Assembly: GCF_014898055.3 (NCBI RefSeq)
Contig: NW_023604861.1
Coordinates: forward strand, 101,682,083-101,746,082
DNA: 64,000 bases
Source: Talpa occidentalis
Taxonomy: Eukaryota > Chordata > Mammalia > Eulipotyphla > Talpidae
Direction: 5' to 3'
Shown here: positions 35,441-49,055 of the stretch, piece after piece
Layout: every line of letters starts with the position of its first letter
Numbering within the stretch: the first letter of the stretch is position 1
Notes under the pieces: generated by a model
What the model was told of the DNA's origin: nothing
What the model saw: only the letters and a program-made list of their open reading frames with translations
The model's database searches: none
Made by a program: the position numbers and the translations under genes

Positions 35441-37393
35441 TCTTATCCATAATGCTCAGACTGGCAGCATGGTCCTGTAAGTAGACCAATTCATGTTCCC
35501 ATCAGACCAGAGCAGTAATACTGGGCCCTCGAACCAGCAGGCCACTTGCTAAATGAGGGATTCTTGAAAGAGTGGGTAGGTCCTATAGAGCCTGCCCTGG
35601 CACAGCCCTGGGGTGGTCACTTCAAGGAAGGGAAGGCAGCTTCCTCACAGAAGGACCCTCCAAACATATGCACATGCCGCAACCATCATAAAGATCCAGA
35701 ACACAGGGAGAGCCCCTGAGCCGCCATGATCCACACTCCAACATCCCCACGAGAAAAACAGTCTGAAAGGAGCCCACCTCCCATGGGTCAGTCCACTATG
35801 CTGCTCCGCCAGGAAGACCTGGGTTGAATTTCTGCAACTGAGCAGAGAGCTGAGCAGTTACTCAACTCTCTTACTCTACCAAGTCAACCTGCAAGATTCA
35901 GATTGGCTACTCAGGAGTGAATGCCGTATCCCACAAGACAAGACAAAAAATACAGGTTAAGTAGAAACACGGTCTTGACAAGACATAATGCTTCTTACAG
36001 GACTACACGTGAAATCAATCACCTACAGCAAGGTAAACCATCAACTTACCAGAACTACCACTACTAAGGAGATGATTACAAAGGGATGTATCAGGTACAC
36101 AGTACAAAGCTACAATCAACACTGCTAATATCCAAAAGAGGGGAAAAAAAAAAAAAAACCCACGGGGACATGGCAGAATTAGGCTGAGAACCATCCAATG
36201 GCAATATGGGCCCCGATTCACCAATACACACATTTTTTTAAACACTGGCCCTTGGTAATACCCTTGACAGGTCTCTTCACCATCCCCTGTTAGAATACTG
36301 TGATGCAGTAAAAACAGGCTGCTATTTACTAACTGTACGCCGCTGAGCAAGTCGTTTTAATAGCTTAGCACAGTCTAATGCTACATGTCAAGAAAAGTCA
36401 AGATGCAGAAGTGACAGTAACTTCCTCTCCAGCCACAATTTCATCATCCAAAACACCAGGGTCTAGCCCACTCCCAGAAGGATCCAAGGTAAGGAACAAG
36501 AAAGAGCATAAATGACAGGTAACTGAAGGCCACTGTGGGCATCCTCCCACAAAGGCAGCTTGGTGAGAGGGCACATCAGGGGTACCCATAGGGAGAAAGT
36601 GCCAATGTGGAACTCAGATGAGAGGCCAGGTAAATCATGGCACAAGCACACAAAATATGTTTAGGACTCATTTCAAAATGTTAATATTCTGTTGTTTTAA
36701 AACAGGACATATTAGAGGTTATCTGGAGGTGAGGAAGCAAAGAAGAAACATGGATGGGTACAGAACATCTCCCAGTCTCTCTCCACCAGGGAAGTTATAC
36801 ATTAGACTTCTATGTAACAGTTTGTGGCTCAAATAAAATAAATCCCTGAATGAACAAATTTAAAAAAGAAAAAGTAACATATACAGTATGAGGTTGACTG
36901 TATAAATAAAATTTATGAATAAAGCTAGAAAATCAATGCAAAAAGATTCACTGTGGAATTACTGGCTTTTTCTCTTATTCCTATCATTTTTCCAATTTTC
37001 TTCCATTAGCATTTCTTTATAAGATTATGGGAGAAAGCACCATAATAAAAAAAAATATATTTCTATTGTGTCTTTTCTAAAGAATGAAACTGTGGCCAGA
37101 AGCAGTTTTTTTAATAAAACTACACTGACTATTTTGTTAAGTTTACCAGCTTAACTTCATCAGGTTAAGTTTACCTTCCAAGGATACCAGCTCTTGTGAA
37201 AGAATATTGTAGATGGAGCCAAGATGTACATTTAGGCCAATAAGATTAATTGTTATAGGCTTTAAAATAAATTTTTTAAACAAAATAGTACCCCCAAGTT
37301 TTGAAGGTGGGTCAAGGATGGCTTTCACCCAAGTGCAGCTCACGCCGGCACCCTAGGAGACCTTCACAGTGGTGCCAAATGTTGGGCAAAGTA
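35441..37393. other. Unique intron sequence
   Basis: No exon or repeat is recognised in these 1.95 kb, apart from an A run near 36146. Confidence 0.4.
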
Positions 37394-37406
37394 TAAAATG
37401 TGTTTT

Positions 37407-37675
37407 GGACCTCCCTGGTGGCGCAGGGGTTAAAAACAGCTCTATCAAGGTATTGCCAGCCACTGCAGCACAAGTTCAATATCCAGCCGGCCAGGGAGCA
37501 ACCCACAGTAGACATCTCCTGCCTAGCCCACTGCTCCCCTCAACAGTGTATTTCAGTAGATCTGCCTGTTCTGTTCTCCACTCTTTCTGGTGAATCCTCT
37601 CACCCCACCCCACCCCATCACCTCTGGCCTATACCCCAGTTCTTGTATGCATAAATAAATCTTAAAAAAATAAAA
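37407..37675 (+). mobile_element. tRNA-derived SINE, older subfamily (copy 13)
   Basis: The head is GGACCTCCCTGGTGGCGCAG and the tail GCATAAATAAATCTT. The flanks TAAAATGTGTTTT (37394-37406) and TAAAACATGTTTT (37676-37688) are nearly identical. Confidence 0.93.
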
Positions 37676-37688
37676 TAAAACATGTTTT

Positions 37689-38321
37689 GTCACAATCAGG
37701 AATATAGACACTTGTTAGGTGGTATTCGTCAGAAAAAGCATCACGTCCAGAGGGCCATGCAGCAACGTGACATGGGAATGTTAAACTGCAGCAAATAAAA
37801 GGTGAGAAGCACAGCAGAATATCAAGGCCACGCCCATGTTTACTGGAACACACAGTCAGTACATATAACAGAGCAGGAGTCTCGGAGACAGGGTGTAAAG
37901 GGCCAAGGCATGAGGGGCAAGAGACTGACACGTAGTGGTGACAGGGCTGTAACTGTTGCTAACGTGCACACCCACACTTGGGCAGCATTCAGGGCAGGCG
38001 TGACCATAGAGAAAGTAGGGAGCCCTTGTCCCAGAGGCAATATCTGAAACATGTTCCAAAAACCAAAGCATAGGCAGGTAAGCTATGGGTTTAGGGATTC
38101 AAGCTGTCCCTAACAGTGTGTAAAGCTTTGCGTTTTTAAGCTTGTTCATGTTGTGATTCTAACCACTCCTAAGAGAGAACATTTTGCCTTTTCTGAGAGG
38201 TAACATCTTGGCAGCTTATGAAAAGGTCTACCTAAACAAGAGAGGAGAATTCATTACCTTAGTAGACAGTGGTTGTTTAGATTCAGCAAAGGGGCCCCAA
38301 GAGCGCAGAGTGTAAGGACTA
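37689..38321. other. Unique intron sequence
   Basis: No exon or repeat is assigned. Confidence 0.4.
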
Positions 38322-38389
38322 CAGCCCTCAGTCCCTCACAGCCCTCAGTCCCTCACAGCCCTCAGTCCCTCACAGCCCTCAGTCCCTCA
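38322..38389. repeat. 17-bp minisatellite, four exact copies
   Basis: The unit CAGCCCTCAGTCCCTCA is repeated four times without error, followed by a partial CAGCAC. Perfect identity suggests recent expansion. Confidence 0.98.
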
Positions 38390-40949
38390 CAGCACAGAAG
38401 CTACCAGAACAGTGAGAAGGTGGAGGGTTCACTATAATGTCCAACAACTGAAAAGTAATGCAAACCTTTTTTGTCTCTCTATACACTACTTTAGAAAGTA
38501 TTTTCATTGACACATAAATACAGCATTTAAGTGCTATGTGTCTAAGAAAGTTCATTTCCTTTTTCAAGACTCCACAAGAAATCTTTTCAAGTTTCCTAAA
38601 AATAACTGCTAGATAATTCTTGAAGGGTCATTTGCAGGCTAACCAAGATAAAAATAATCGTATTTCTATCCACCCCCCAGCCCCTACAAACACTAATAAC
38701 TTCAAATTAAGGGAAAAGTTTCATGTTAATTAGCTATAGTCATTTGGCTAGAGTGAGTGACCACAGATTGCCAAGGGTTTTAAGTAAACTCTGGGCTGAC
38801 AGATGCCGACTTAGGGTTATTCCTCAAGAAAAGAAACCACCATCATTATAGCTCCACCGTAAGACAAGACTGAATTCAATGAACAGAGACAACTTTTTCC
38901 AGCCATCCTGACGATGTGGTTCATTTTTCAGTACAAAGCCCAGGCCTGCTAGCTGCAGAGTACTCAAAGATGATTGGGTAAGAAGCTGGGGAGAAAACCC
39001 TGCAATTAGGGGATCATAAAGGATCAAGTGGACAGGAACCCTCTTCAAAGCATTTAAAGACATGAAAGTCTTCCCCACAGCAGCAGGACAGGTCAACTAC
39101 TCCCGTATATTGCCTTTCAAGCACAGAGGCATAGCCCTGGCATTCTCAGAGTGCATTAGAACTAAGTTCTTCAATATGCCAACTATCTCACAGATGAACA
39201 GTACAGATCGCCAAGGAATGGGTTCATGATGTTGGTGTGCAAATTAATTCCTTTTAGCAAATGATATTTTTATGCCTGCTTAAAAAACGAGCAGTCTCCC
39301 ATGACCGATGAATTCATCAAACAATTGAGCTGCCTTCTGCCTGGCCCCCAACCAATCATCTCTTCCAGCCAGCAAGCATAGGCTGCAACACAGCACCTCT
39401 ACCTCTGGAGCCCACAGGGTGCCTGAGGCCAGAGTTCAGATTCTGAAAACACAGTCCCACATTCCTCAACCTGCTATTCACAGCCACTCCCTTCTAAGAG
39501 TAGACAAAATGAGCCACTGAAGTTAAATCATAGAAAACATCCCACTTTCCATGCCCCACACACAAAACCTGAATACCACAATTTTCACAAATTTCATTAA
39601 AAGCCTGCAAAGTCAGGAACTTCACAAAATAGACATACTTTTCTTAAATCTTCCTTCAGGAAATTTTTCCCCCCAAAGCATGATAGTTTCTAATTGATTA
39701 GAATTTTTAAAATTCCTTCTATTCCAAAGAAAATCTTGCATCAACCTATGCTTTTATCCTCTGCAAAAAGCAACCCAAACCATAAGCCCTCAAGATCTGA
39801 AACAGGTGGAGTTTCCTGTCTTTATACACCTAATAATAGGGTGAAACAGCTTGCAGAGATGAGATGTACAAGTTTTTTATGATGTAGCACTGATTGTGTC
39901 CAGTGGAATATTTAAATGTATTGTTTAAAAACTGTCACCTTGCCCTGATGCTTCTGTCAGTGTAATCAATATACATAAGTAAATTCAGATACCCCCAAAC
40001 CTCATCTCAGTCTGTACTCTTTCTTCATCCATAAGACATTTTAATTACTGACATTAATTACATTAATTAACTAATTACAGGTAACCAACTTGAACTCCAT
40101 CCTCTTCCCTTCAGACCCTTATTAGGTTATCATGCCTTGAGGGCAAAAATTCTCTACCACAAGCATCTCTGCTGTGCACGTATGGATTTTGCATAAAATA
40201 CTTGTTGAATGCTGCAGACTCATCAGGGCTATGGTACCAACAACTTGGCAAATAAGATGGCCACTTAGACCTCATTTTGCAAAATAAAGATACCAAGTGG
40301 CCTAGACAAATCTTTAGACTAAATTACATAAAGTAAATGAAAGCACTATGAAAACTGCTATGCAATAAGCAAAAAATACTGCATTACTACAAAGCCAGTA
40401 AGTAACATTAAAAAAAAAAAAATTGAAGAAAGCACGTAAGCTGGCTTTCTTTTTTAGAGAAACTGAAGACTGACAACTGAAAGAAATAAAGACAGACAAG
40501 GCAAATTATAGACAAATGGCCAAGACCTGATGTGTGCAGAGCAGGAGAACTTCTATGTTCAATTCTTTAAGGCAGCTTCATTCTATTTTTGTACAAACAA
40601 AAATTATATTCGTAGTCTCTCCTTTTCTTTCTCTGCTCTCCCAGCTGGGAGGGACTATCCCCTTTCCATGGCCAGATGCTAACCCCAAGGACACAGGGGC
40701 TTGAGGGTTTATTCCTCATAGGTATTTGGAATTCCGGGCTACAGCAAGAGACCTGGTATCTTAGCTAGTAATAGAAAATTCTGGACCAAACCTGGCCATG
40801 AAGAAACAGATCTTAGAATGTCAGAAAGTCTCAGTTCACTTCACACAGCAGGGAATGTGTCTACCACTTGGAGAGAATAGACAAACTTGTAGAAAAGGAC
40901 TCTGCAGTAAGAAGAGTGGGCATCAACAGAATCCTTAAGAATGGCTAAC
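38390..40949. other. Unique intron sequence
   Basis: No exon is recognised. About 40120-40210 has an L2-like end (CTTGAGGGCAAAAATTCTCT; AATACTTGTTGAATGCTG). Confidence 0.4.
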
Positions 40950-41095
40950 CTAAAATTTCAGAGTCACAAGGAATTTCAGAGATGAGAAGGTCCACCCTCC
41001 TCATTTGACAGGTGAGGAATCTGCATCTCACGGTGTGGGGTGGATGACGATTACACAGCACAGGAGGTAACTGTATATGTAAGGCAGCAGCTCCT
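40950..41095 (-). repeat. Possible MIR-related element, antisense
   Basis: TCCTCATTTGACAGGTGAGG followed by GATTACACAGCACAGGAGG on the plus strand resembles a reversed MIR or MIR3. Diverged. Confidence 0.5.
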
Positions 41096-42219
41096 AAGTA
41101 CTCATCCAGGTTCTTCCCACTGCTGCTTTTATCCTTCAAAAGTTGTTAAGGGCCACCACACATCCCCACATAATACTTCCATTCACTCTAACAAGTAGGA
41201 CTGAAGAGACTAACGTCAAAACTAAGCACAGTGGCTATCAAGCCCCATCCCAACACTTCAGATCCATCTTTTCCCCAATTACTATTACAACTATTAGGTA
41301 GTATATCTCTATTTACAGCAGAGAAAATTAAGGCCCAATGTCATGTAGGTAATAAGAAGATTCCTTCCCTTTCCAATAGTCTAATAGTCCTGTTCTTTTC
41401 CCCCATCACTAAACAAAATTAACTATAGATGTAACTGAGAACATGTTAGGAAAATCTACCAAGGCCAAATTAACTTTTATCATTCCACTGTACATCTTGG
41501 TTATGAAAAACAAACCACATGAAACCCAAAACAAATGACTTAATGATAAACCTGAAAATGCCTCTAAGTCAATTTTTTTTTCCTGAATTGTAATGCATCT
41601 CTAAAGAAGTTTTAGTTCTCAATTCTCTGCTCAACTTGAATAGGAAGAAAACTGAGTCAAAGCAGGCAGGCAGAGGAACTCAAATGAATACAGGCCTCGC
41701 CATACAGTCAAGTCACAGAAGCCAGGAGAGTGAGAATCAGATACAAAAACCCAAGGTTCCAGGAAACACACCTCTGCTCCAAAGAAACACTGGCTCAGTC
41801 TAACAGGTTGGAAAAAAAGCCTGCAAGAAACAGGACCCAAGAAAAGCAGGGATGGTCAAACTTAGATAAAATAAATTCCCAACTATAAACAAGGGTTTCC
41901 ACAGAAGCTGACAGCACAAAAAGAGGGGGCAGGCCTGGAGGAGCTAAAGTGGGCAACTAAGGTGAAACTCATGTTTCAGGATTCCCTTTATCCTTCTAGA
42001 AAAGGGCTACTCTCAGTCTAGCTAAAACAGAGTGAGTGCACTTCTGCCTCAGATCAGTTAGAAACCTTAAACAGAATAGAGGCTGGTGGTCTCCAAAATT
42101 CCAGCTCCAACAGTCATTGCACTTGAGTCCCTCAAAGGCAACCAAGAGTCCCAGCAGTCACATGGGGCCATCATCATGACCCATGACCAGCAGCCTTGAA
42201 CCCACAGCTGCTAAAAATA
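41096..42219. other. Unique intron sequence
   Basis: No exon is recognised. About 41275-41365 weakly resembles a reversed MIR (ATTTACAGCAGAGAAAATTA). Confidence 0.35.
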
Positions 42220-42372
42220 ATTTCCCCCAGTTTTATTGCAAAAGAGTTGACATACATCACTGTATAAATATAAGGAGCAGAGCATGATTGATTTACATAT
42301 ATTGTGAAATGATTACCACAAATAGGTTCAGCTAATATCTATCTTTCCATATAGAAACAACAGGGCAATTTT
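42220..42372 (-). mobile_element. Old L1 3' UTR fragment, antisense
   Basis: The plus strand has AGTTTTATTGCAAAAGAGTT and ATATTGTGAAATGATTACCA, the reverse of old L1 3' UTR text. Confidence 0.75.
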
Positions 42373-43599
42373 TAAATAGGACAGTGAGTCATTTCACTCC
42401 CTTCACCTGCAGAAGGCTGTTGTCTCACAGAAGGGAAAGAGCCTGGCGTGGGGGGCGGACCCCAGAAGCAAAGGCAGGAGCCGGCTATGCTGACACTTCT
42501 CAGAGTGAAGTAGAGCTGGGCTTCCAAGACAGTGTTCACACTCCAGGCCCACGGCAGAGCCGTACAGGGTCCCACACCAAGCTCTGCTACAGGTACTCCA
42601 CATGCTCAGTCTCTGATGAGGGAAAGGAGTCAGAAAAACTTCAAGGGGACAGAAGCTACAATTCTCTTGGCCACACCGCAGGGCTTGCAGATAACGCAGC
42701 TAAAGCAAGAACTTAAGAAATGGCTCAAGGGTCCTAAAACTCCTTAACTAAATATTTCCATTTTTAAGGCCAAGGACACAAATGCCAATGTCTGTTTAAA
42801 GACAACAAAAAATGTTTTAATAAGTCAATTTAAATACCCAGCCTAGCATATTTAAGGGGGCTCAGAGCGTACATTTAAGAATTCTAGTCCTAGATTAATT
42901 ACTATAGTGGGTAATTACTAGAGTTACTCTAGATTAATTACTAGGGTAGAGTAACTTCCCTGAGGGCAAGACTCTCTTTTGCTGGCTGCCCAGAAGAGAG
43001 CCGGGTAGGAGGCCGCCCACAGTAAATACCTGTTGAATGAACATCTTTTCCAAGACTTCGTTCTCTTAAAATTCAACTGCTTAATGACCACAGTAAAAGC
43101 CAAACCAGCACTGTAACACATACAGATGACATTAGAAAGTCCTATGTCAAAAATCACTCATAGCTGGGACACACACAACCTGTCCTGCTGGATGTGGCAA
43201 CTGAACCCCAAGAAACCTCGACTCCTTAAAGTTGGGTTAATATAAGTGGTTGTTTCAATGAGAAAGGCAGTGGGTGGGTTAGTTCAGACAGATAAGACCC
43301 TTAGGAAATTTCTGTAAGAAAAATAACAAAGTTGTAAGTATATTTTATTACAGGCTAAAAATATCTCCAAGTGGATAAAGGCTTCCAAGTTCACACTTAA
43401 ACCTGTTTATTTCACTGTTTATTTGGAAGTAATTCTCAAGCCTAAAACAAAACTTCAAGAATTAAAATAGGACAAGGAACAGTCACATACTCTGCCAAGA
43501 TTCAGATTCACCTCTAGTTAACAGCTTACCCTGTTGGCTCAATCACTGTTCTCTTTCTCTTGAAATATTCCACACACATTTTTTTCTCAATCATTGGAA
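42373..43599. other. Unique intron sequence with small repeats
   Basis: No exon is recognised. CTAGATTAATTACTA-like motifs are repeated at 42891-42943. An L2-like end (GTAAATACCTGTTGAATGAA) lies near 43021. Confidence 0.4.
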
Positions 43600-43990
43600 A
43601 GGAGACCTAGTTCCACGAATAAGGATATTCTCCTCTACTACAAGAGCGTGATCATCAACTTCAGAAAGTTTAACACATATGATACTTTTATCTAGCATTC
43701 CTATCCCAATTTTGTCATTTGACCAATAATACTTCTGAGAACATTTTGCCCCCTCCAGTCCAGAACTCAGTCCAGGCTTAGGTGTAACATATAATTATCA
43801 TGTCTCCTTAGTATCCTTAACTGGGTACATTTTCACAGCGTCTCATTTATGACTGACATTTTAAAAATTCCCTGTCCACCCTTTTTGTTTAGATGGCTTT
43901 TTGATCAACCAAGTTATTTTTAATTAATAAAAATATTCTTATATCTGAAACCTTACTCAAATTTATATTTTCCATTAATTCTTAGTATTT
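43600..43990 (-). mobile_element. Old L1 fragment, antisense (probable)
   Basis: AAGGATATTCTCCTCTACTA, then TTATCATGTCTCCTTAGTAT and ATGACTGACATTTTAAAAA in this order resemble the reverse of an old L1 3' UTR. Diverged. Confidence 0.5.
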
Positions 43991-44037
43991 TGCTTTGCAC
44001 TTAAAATGTACACCTCTCTCCCTCTCTCTCTGAAACT

Positions 44038-44240
44038 AGAAGTACAACTGACCCAATAAGCCAACCTTGTGTAATTGAAAATCCACATATAACTTATAGC
44101 TGGTTCTCTGTAGAGGCAGGTTCTGCATTCAGGGATTCCACCAAACCACTACCAATCTACGAATGTGGAACCAAAGTTAGGGAAAAAATCCACATACAAG
44201 TAGACCCACACACTTCAAAATGCCCCTGTTAAGTGGAAAC
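44038..44240. mobile_element. Probable non-autonomous DNA transposon relic
   Basis: The ends resemble a known mammalian interspersed repeat with terminal inverted repeats: an AGTACAACTGACCC start, then GAAAATCCACATATAACTTA, and AATCCACATACAAGTAGACC towards the other end. The internal part is mostly deleted. I could not assign a family. Confidence 0.45.
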
Positions 44241-46749
44241 AATGTCTGATTTATGCAGTTTCAAATAAAACTTTTCAAAATCACATGTAGCAATACTGTA
44301 CATACAGCATATTGGAGTGTGTGTTCCCAAATGTTTCTGGGATTGTGATCTCTTAATGAGAATGTAGCTGCCATTCAAGTCTCTGAGATTCACCCTTCCT
44401 TCTCATTCCCACCACTGCACACACAGGCTGGCTAATCATCTTTCTGGTATAAATGGATGTTCACCTACGGGGGCTCTGGTGTTGATGCTTAGTATTTCAG
44501 GCACCATCAACACAATCAGATCTCTGGCTTTGCCAGAGAATTTATAGAAACCCAAAGAAGTTAAACATTTACTATTAGGTCATTCTAACTTAACCTTTGG
44601 CTATTCACCTACGATGCTCAAATTTGGTTTTTGAGGTTGTAGAAGTTGTAATCAAACAAGTAGCTTTTACAGTGGGACACACAGTAAAGAAAACCTTCCA
44701 ATTCCACAAAGACTCTTTGGCCCCTTTCTCCTCAAATCTAAATATTTCATTTGGATAAACGAAGATAAGCAAAAAGCTGAAAGATAAAACAGTGCTGAGG
44801 TTTTCACTGCAAGCCGCTGAAGCAGTAGCCATCTAAACTGTAGATCCAGTGAACAGCTGCATCTCCCTCACCTCATAGCAATTCCCAGATTAATCACTAT
44901 TAGCTTCACCTGGTCATGAATCTGGCTCAGCTTGTTTCCTTCAATTTGCGGGATTTAGAGAACAGTGGACCTGCATCTCCATGTTTAATCAAACTCAACA
45001 CGCACTGGCCAAAACAGAGGGGTGACACTCAAAGGGACTGTCCACTACTCTAGGAGTACATGCCTGCTGCCGGCTCATTGGGTTCGGAATCTCCCGGTTC
45101 TCTCGAAGCCCCAACTCCCTAACTACCTCTTCTAACATGAGCAGGTTACCTAAAGACAGGTGACTCTACTGATAAAGGGCTAATTGTTAACCTGTTGCTA
45201 TTGTTGGTCCTTCGTGTAGATTTTAGAACATAATCCCCACATTAACAGGCAGAGCCACTATACTAGAATTAAACAGTGTCCAATTTAAAACCTAAGTTAA
45301 TGTCCAAACTCTCCTTTAACAAAAAATCTGAGAAGCTACAAGTTAAAAAAAACAAAAACCCACAGGCAGCAGGCAAGCAGGTGTGTGTGCATGCAAACAG
45401 TTTTCGAACACTGGATTTACTAAAAAAAAAATCTCTCCAATCTAATCCTTGAGTCCTTGAAAGATGGAGGATCATGCATTATATATTCTGAAAACAATCT
45501 TAATGCTTTGCTATAGTTTACATTTGTTTTTAATTATAACAGCATAACAACATAACAAACTCAGAATCCATCTGACTACGCTTCTATGGTAAGTGCAATA
45601 TCTAAATATCTGAGGATGAGTTATGAGGTTTCTGTTGTGCAAATACTGCTTCTCAAGGGAGAAGCTGCAAAAGTTTCTTCCAAACCTTTTTTCACTAAGC
45701 CAATCCCACTTGAAGAATGCCATCAGTTTCTTATGACATTCCTACATCTAAACATCAGGTCACAAATGTAAAACCTTGTTAAGTGGACACAATAATTCAG
45801 GATACCAAACTGCCTGGTGAACATTTGTAATTTTATTTGTATTTTCCATTCTAGAAATAAAACGTGTGGGTCCTGATAATATTTATAACAAAACACTATT
45901 TCAACTGATGAAGAAATGGAGTCTGATCAAAACATTTAGCGAAGCCAGATGAGATTCCTACCAGCACTCGCCCCCTAGACAATAAAATGGTAGCAGAGGC
46001 ATCCCACCCAGGAACCCCTACACAGCACCAACTGACACCAAATGCCAAACAAGTAACATTAGTCAGCTTTTCTGTTGCAAGGTCTCCTCAAAGAATTTCT
46101 TTAGCCAGGTGAAACTACTGTCCAAGGCTAGGCCAATACCCTTGGTTTCTATTTCAATTAATTCTTTTGGTCATCAGTTATATTCTTTGAGGAATTTTTT
46201 TTTTACCAGCACTGAAACACAGTGCTTATTTCCAAAATAAAACTGCTTGGGAAAAGGCTCCTGAGGTCCCCCTAAGCTGGAGGTCCCCCTAATGCCTTAT
46301 TTATTTCCTTAACCTATTTGAATCCTTTCCATTGCCCATTCACACCTGTAGATCCAGCAGTGAAAAGATCCTCTATTAGCTGACAAATAATAAATGTGCA
46401 AGAAAAACAAAAAACAAAAAACACAATAAAATCCCATTTGACTGCTGCATTCACAGGCCAGCCCCACTTTCTCACACCGCCTTGTCTTCAGCTCCTTCTT
46501 GCCCTCTTCTGCCTGCACCCACACTGCTCTCCCCAGGTCACCTATATCAAAGTTTTTTCAGAACTGCAGAGTTAATCCTCTCCCCCCTGCCCCCCCCCAA
46601 TTCTCCTTTTTTGAATATTCTTTTGACTTCTGGGAGACACTGCCTATTTCCTCCTGTCCTCTGACCAACCCTCAGATCCCTCTGAGCTTCCTCCTCTACA
46701 GGTTTTACAAGACAGCTCAGAGACACATCAAACTTACTGGGGTGCAAGC
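44241..46749. other. Unique intron sequence
   Basis: No exon or repeat is recognised in these 2.5 kb. Confidence 0.4.
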
Positions 46750-47065
46750 AGGCAGTAGGGTGGAGCAGGCAAAGGGGGCCTCCCAGCCCCCAGCGCATCT
46801 TCACTGGGCTCTCTCTGGCGTCGTCTTGTAGTCTTTCCTCTCATAGCCATTCTCCGCCATCTTGCCGCACTCCGCTGCACTCTGCCTTATATGGTCAGTC
46901 TCTCAACTCAGGTGTGCCCACTTAGGCCCGCCCACACCATACTCCAGGTGTCCACCATCAGGCACGCATACCCAGGGCCCATGCTCCCAAGCGCCTCCTG
47001 CATACAAGGCTGCAGGTGACAGCCGCAGAGGCCAACGGTGCAAAAGCCTGAGCATCTTCATTTAC
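46750..47065 (-). mobile_element. LTR-like repeat, copy A of a pair
   Basis: It shares ordered segments with 48480-48890: CTGGGCTCTCT, a CTCCAGGTGTCCACCATCAG segment, GCTCCCAAGC, GGCTGCAGGTGACAG and an AAAGCCTG segment. Minus orientation is inferred because the reverse strand of copy B has a polyadenylation-like AGTAAAGATTC. The family is not assigned. Confidence 0.5.
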
Positions 47066-47129
47066 CCTACATTTACCTTGTCCAAAAGAGGTCCTCAGAG
47101 GCCACAGGGCTTTTGTACATGTTGTTTCC

Positions 47130-47400
47130 CCAATTCAAAAGGCTAATTCTTTGACTTTTTACCCAGCTAACACAATCCACACATTCCACAGGTCTCAGCT
47201 GTGCTCTCAGGTGCTCAGAGAAACTCTCCTTGACACTTCAACCTAAATTAGTTTCCCTGCTATTCTCTCTCACATTCCCCTGCACTTACCACCATTTATA
47301 AGTCTGTATTTTATGGCTTAAAATCCCCCCACTACTACTCCTAGCACCTTCTCTACTCTGTAGGTTCCATGAGAACAGTGTTGAATAAAATGTTCTTTTG
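47130..47400 (+). repeat. L2 element
   Basis: CACAGGTCTCAGCTGTGCTC, then CTCAGAGAAACTCTCCTTGA, CTGCTATTCTCTCTCACATT and GTAGGTTCCATGAGAACAGT follow the order of an L2 3' region. Confidence 0.75.
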
Positions 47401-48479
47401 GCTTTCCTTCTCTAAAAACAAATAATTATATGGATTTTGCAACATACTGCATGCAAATACAAACATAGTAATTACTGCTTTTGCATGTTGAGAAACTAAG
47501 ACCCCAGAAGGAAAGAGTAACAATCACAGTACCATAGCAAAAGACAAAAATCAGACTTCTAACTCTAAACATATTTTCTCTCTAGAGAAAAAAAGTAAAT
47601 CCAAAACAGATCTTTTAATTTGAAATAAAGTACCTGACTGGATTAGATGCACTTCTGAAAATAGATTTTAAACCTCTGTAAAACTGACACACCCCACACA
47701 TGCTAGACATTTTGAAGGCTAAATATAGTAATAGGACAAATATCTGAAGCACTGGGAGCACAGGAGCAATCATGTTCCATAAGGCAATAATGTGACATTA
47801 TTTTAATGTCTCTCCTGATCCCCATTACCAAAATAGAGCTGGTAACAAGGAAAAAATTGCCAAACTTTCCCAATTTTCAGATTGTCTATATTTTCTCAAA
47901 GTGCACATTAAAAAAAAGCATATATTCTACAATACTTGTGAGAAACACAGTTCCTTCACCTTTCCCTACACTCACCTCCCAGCTCCCCAAAGGCAAGCAC
48001 TTCCAATTCTTAACTGATTTTGTATTTACCTTCACATCTCCAAGGAACATGTTTTCATAACTACTTCTTGAATGTTTAGTTTACGCCTTGGCTTAACTTT
48101 CAGAAGTGGAGGACTGAGCTCTCTTTCACTGACCACGACCACCACTGCCACTGCCCACCAACACTTCGGCAGTAGTTGCAGTGAGGCCATGAGTCAATAT
48201 TTACATTATCATAGCTGCTTCTTTAAAAACTATGAAACCTTTCCTAACCTACAAAGCTTTGTCATTTTCCCTGGCGTCCATGACTGTTCTGGAATTTCTG
48301 GCTTATTTAACTTTCTCTGTATCAATAACTTACCCACAAATTCTCTCCTACTGCACAGATACTCCTACAATAGGTGGAAGCATATTGGGTACAACATTTC
48401 ACTTCTCTTGTCTTCTGCCCTGCTCCCATCAGAACTGAGGGGTCTCTCAGCTGTCATCCTGGGATCCCCCTTGTAGTGG
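47401..48479. other. Unique intron sequence
   Basis: No exon or repeat is assigned. Confidence 0.4.
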
Positions 48480-48890
48480 GGCAGCCAGGCACAGGGGCAG
48501 GGTGGAAGGCTGGAAGGCTTGGGCCAGGCAGAGTGGGGGGCTGGGAGGCAGGCAGGCAACCAAGTTTCCCCGCCTTCCTATGAATCTTTACTCTCTCTCT
48601 GGGCTCTCTGGGGCGTTCTCTTGTGGTCTCACCTCTTCTGTAGTCCCCGGTTCGTCCTCTCGGAGCCATCCTCTGTCTGAGTGATGCCACCCTTACATCC
48701 CTGACTTCTAGCCCCAGTGTGCACACTTACGCATGCATGCACACCCATGCTCCAGGTGTCCACAATCAGGCACGCGCCCCGCTCCCACGCTCCCAAGCAC
48801 CTTGTGTATCAGCACAATTAAGGCCGCAGGTGATAGTCACAGAGGCTAGTGATGTAAAAAGCCTGGTTAATTCACTTATCCTACACCCCT
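48480..48890 (-). mobile_element. LTR-like repeat, copy B of a pair
   Basis: This is a diverged copy of the repeat at 46750-47065, with matching segments CTGGGCTCTCT, GCTCCAGGTGTCCACAATCA, GCTCCCAAGC, CCGCAGGTGATAG and TCCTACA at the right end. The 1.7-kb spacing and same orientation would allow two LTRs of one lost provirus, but the DNA between holds an L2 and no visible retroviral coding. Confidence 0.5.
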
Positions 48891-49055
48891 TCATTTTCAT
48901 TCTAGGTCTGAGAATTTCTTCTTAAACAAGTAACAAAAAATATAACTATGAAGGAAAAAGAAAGTTCCATCTACAAAATACCCATAATAAAAATAAAAAG
49001 CCAAGTCATTCAGTAAGAAATTTTTAACATAGTTGAAAAGGAATACAATACATAG

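Noticed and set aside
38322..38389. CRISPR-like array
   Set aside because: The copies are directly adjacent with no spacers, in a mammalian intron; it is a minisatellite.
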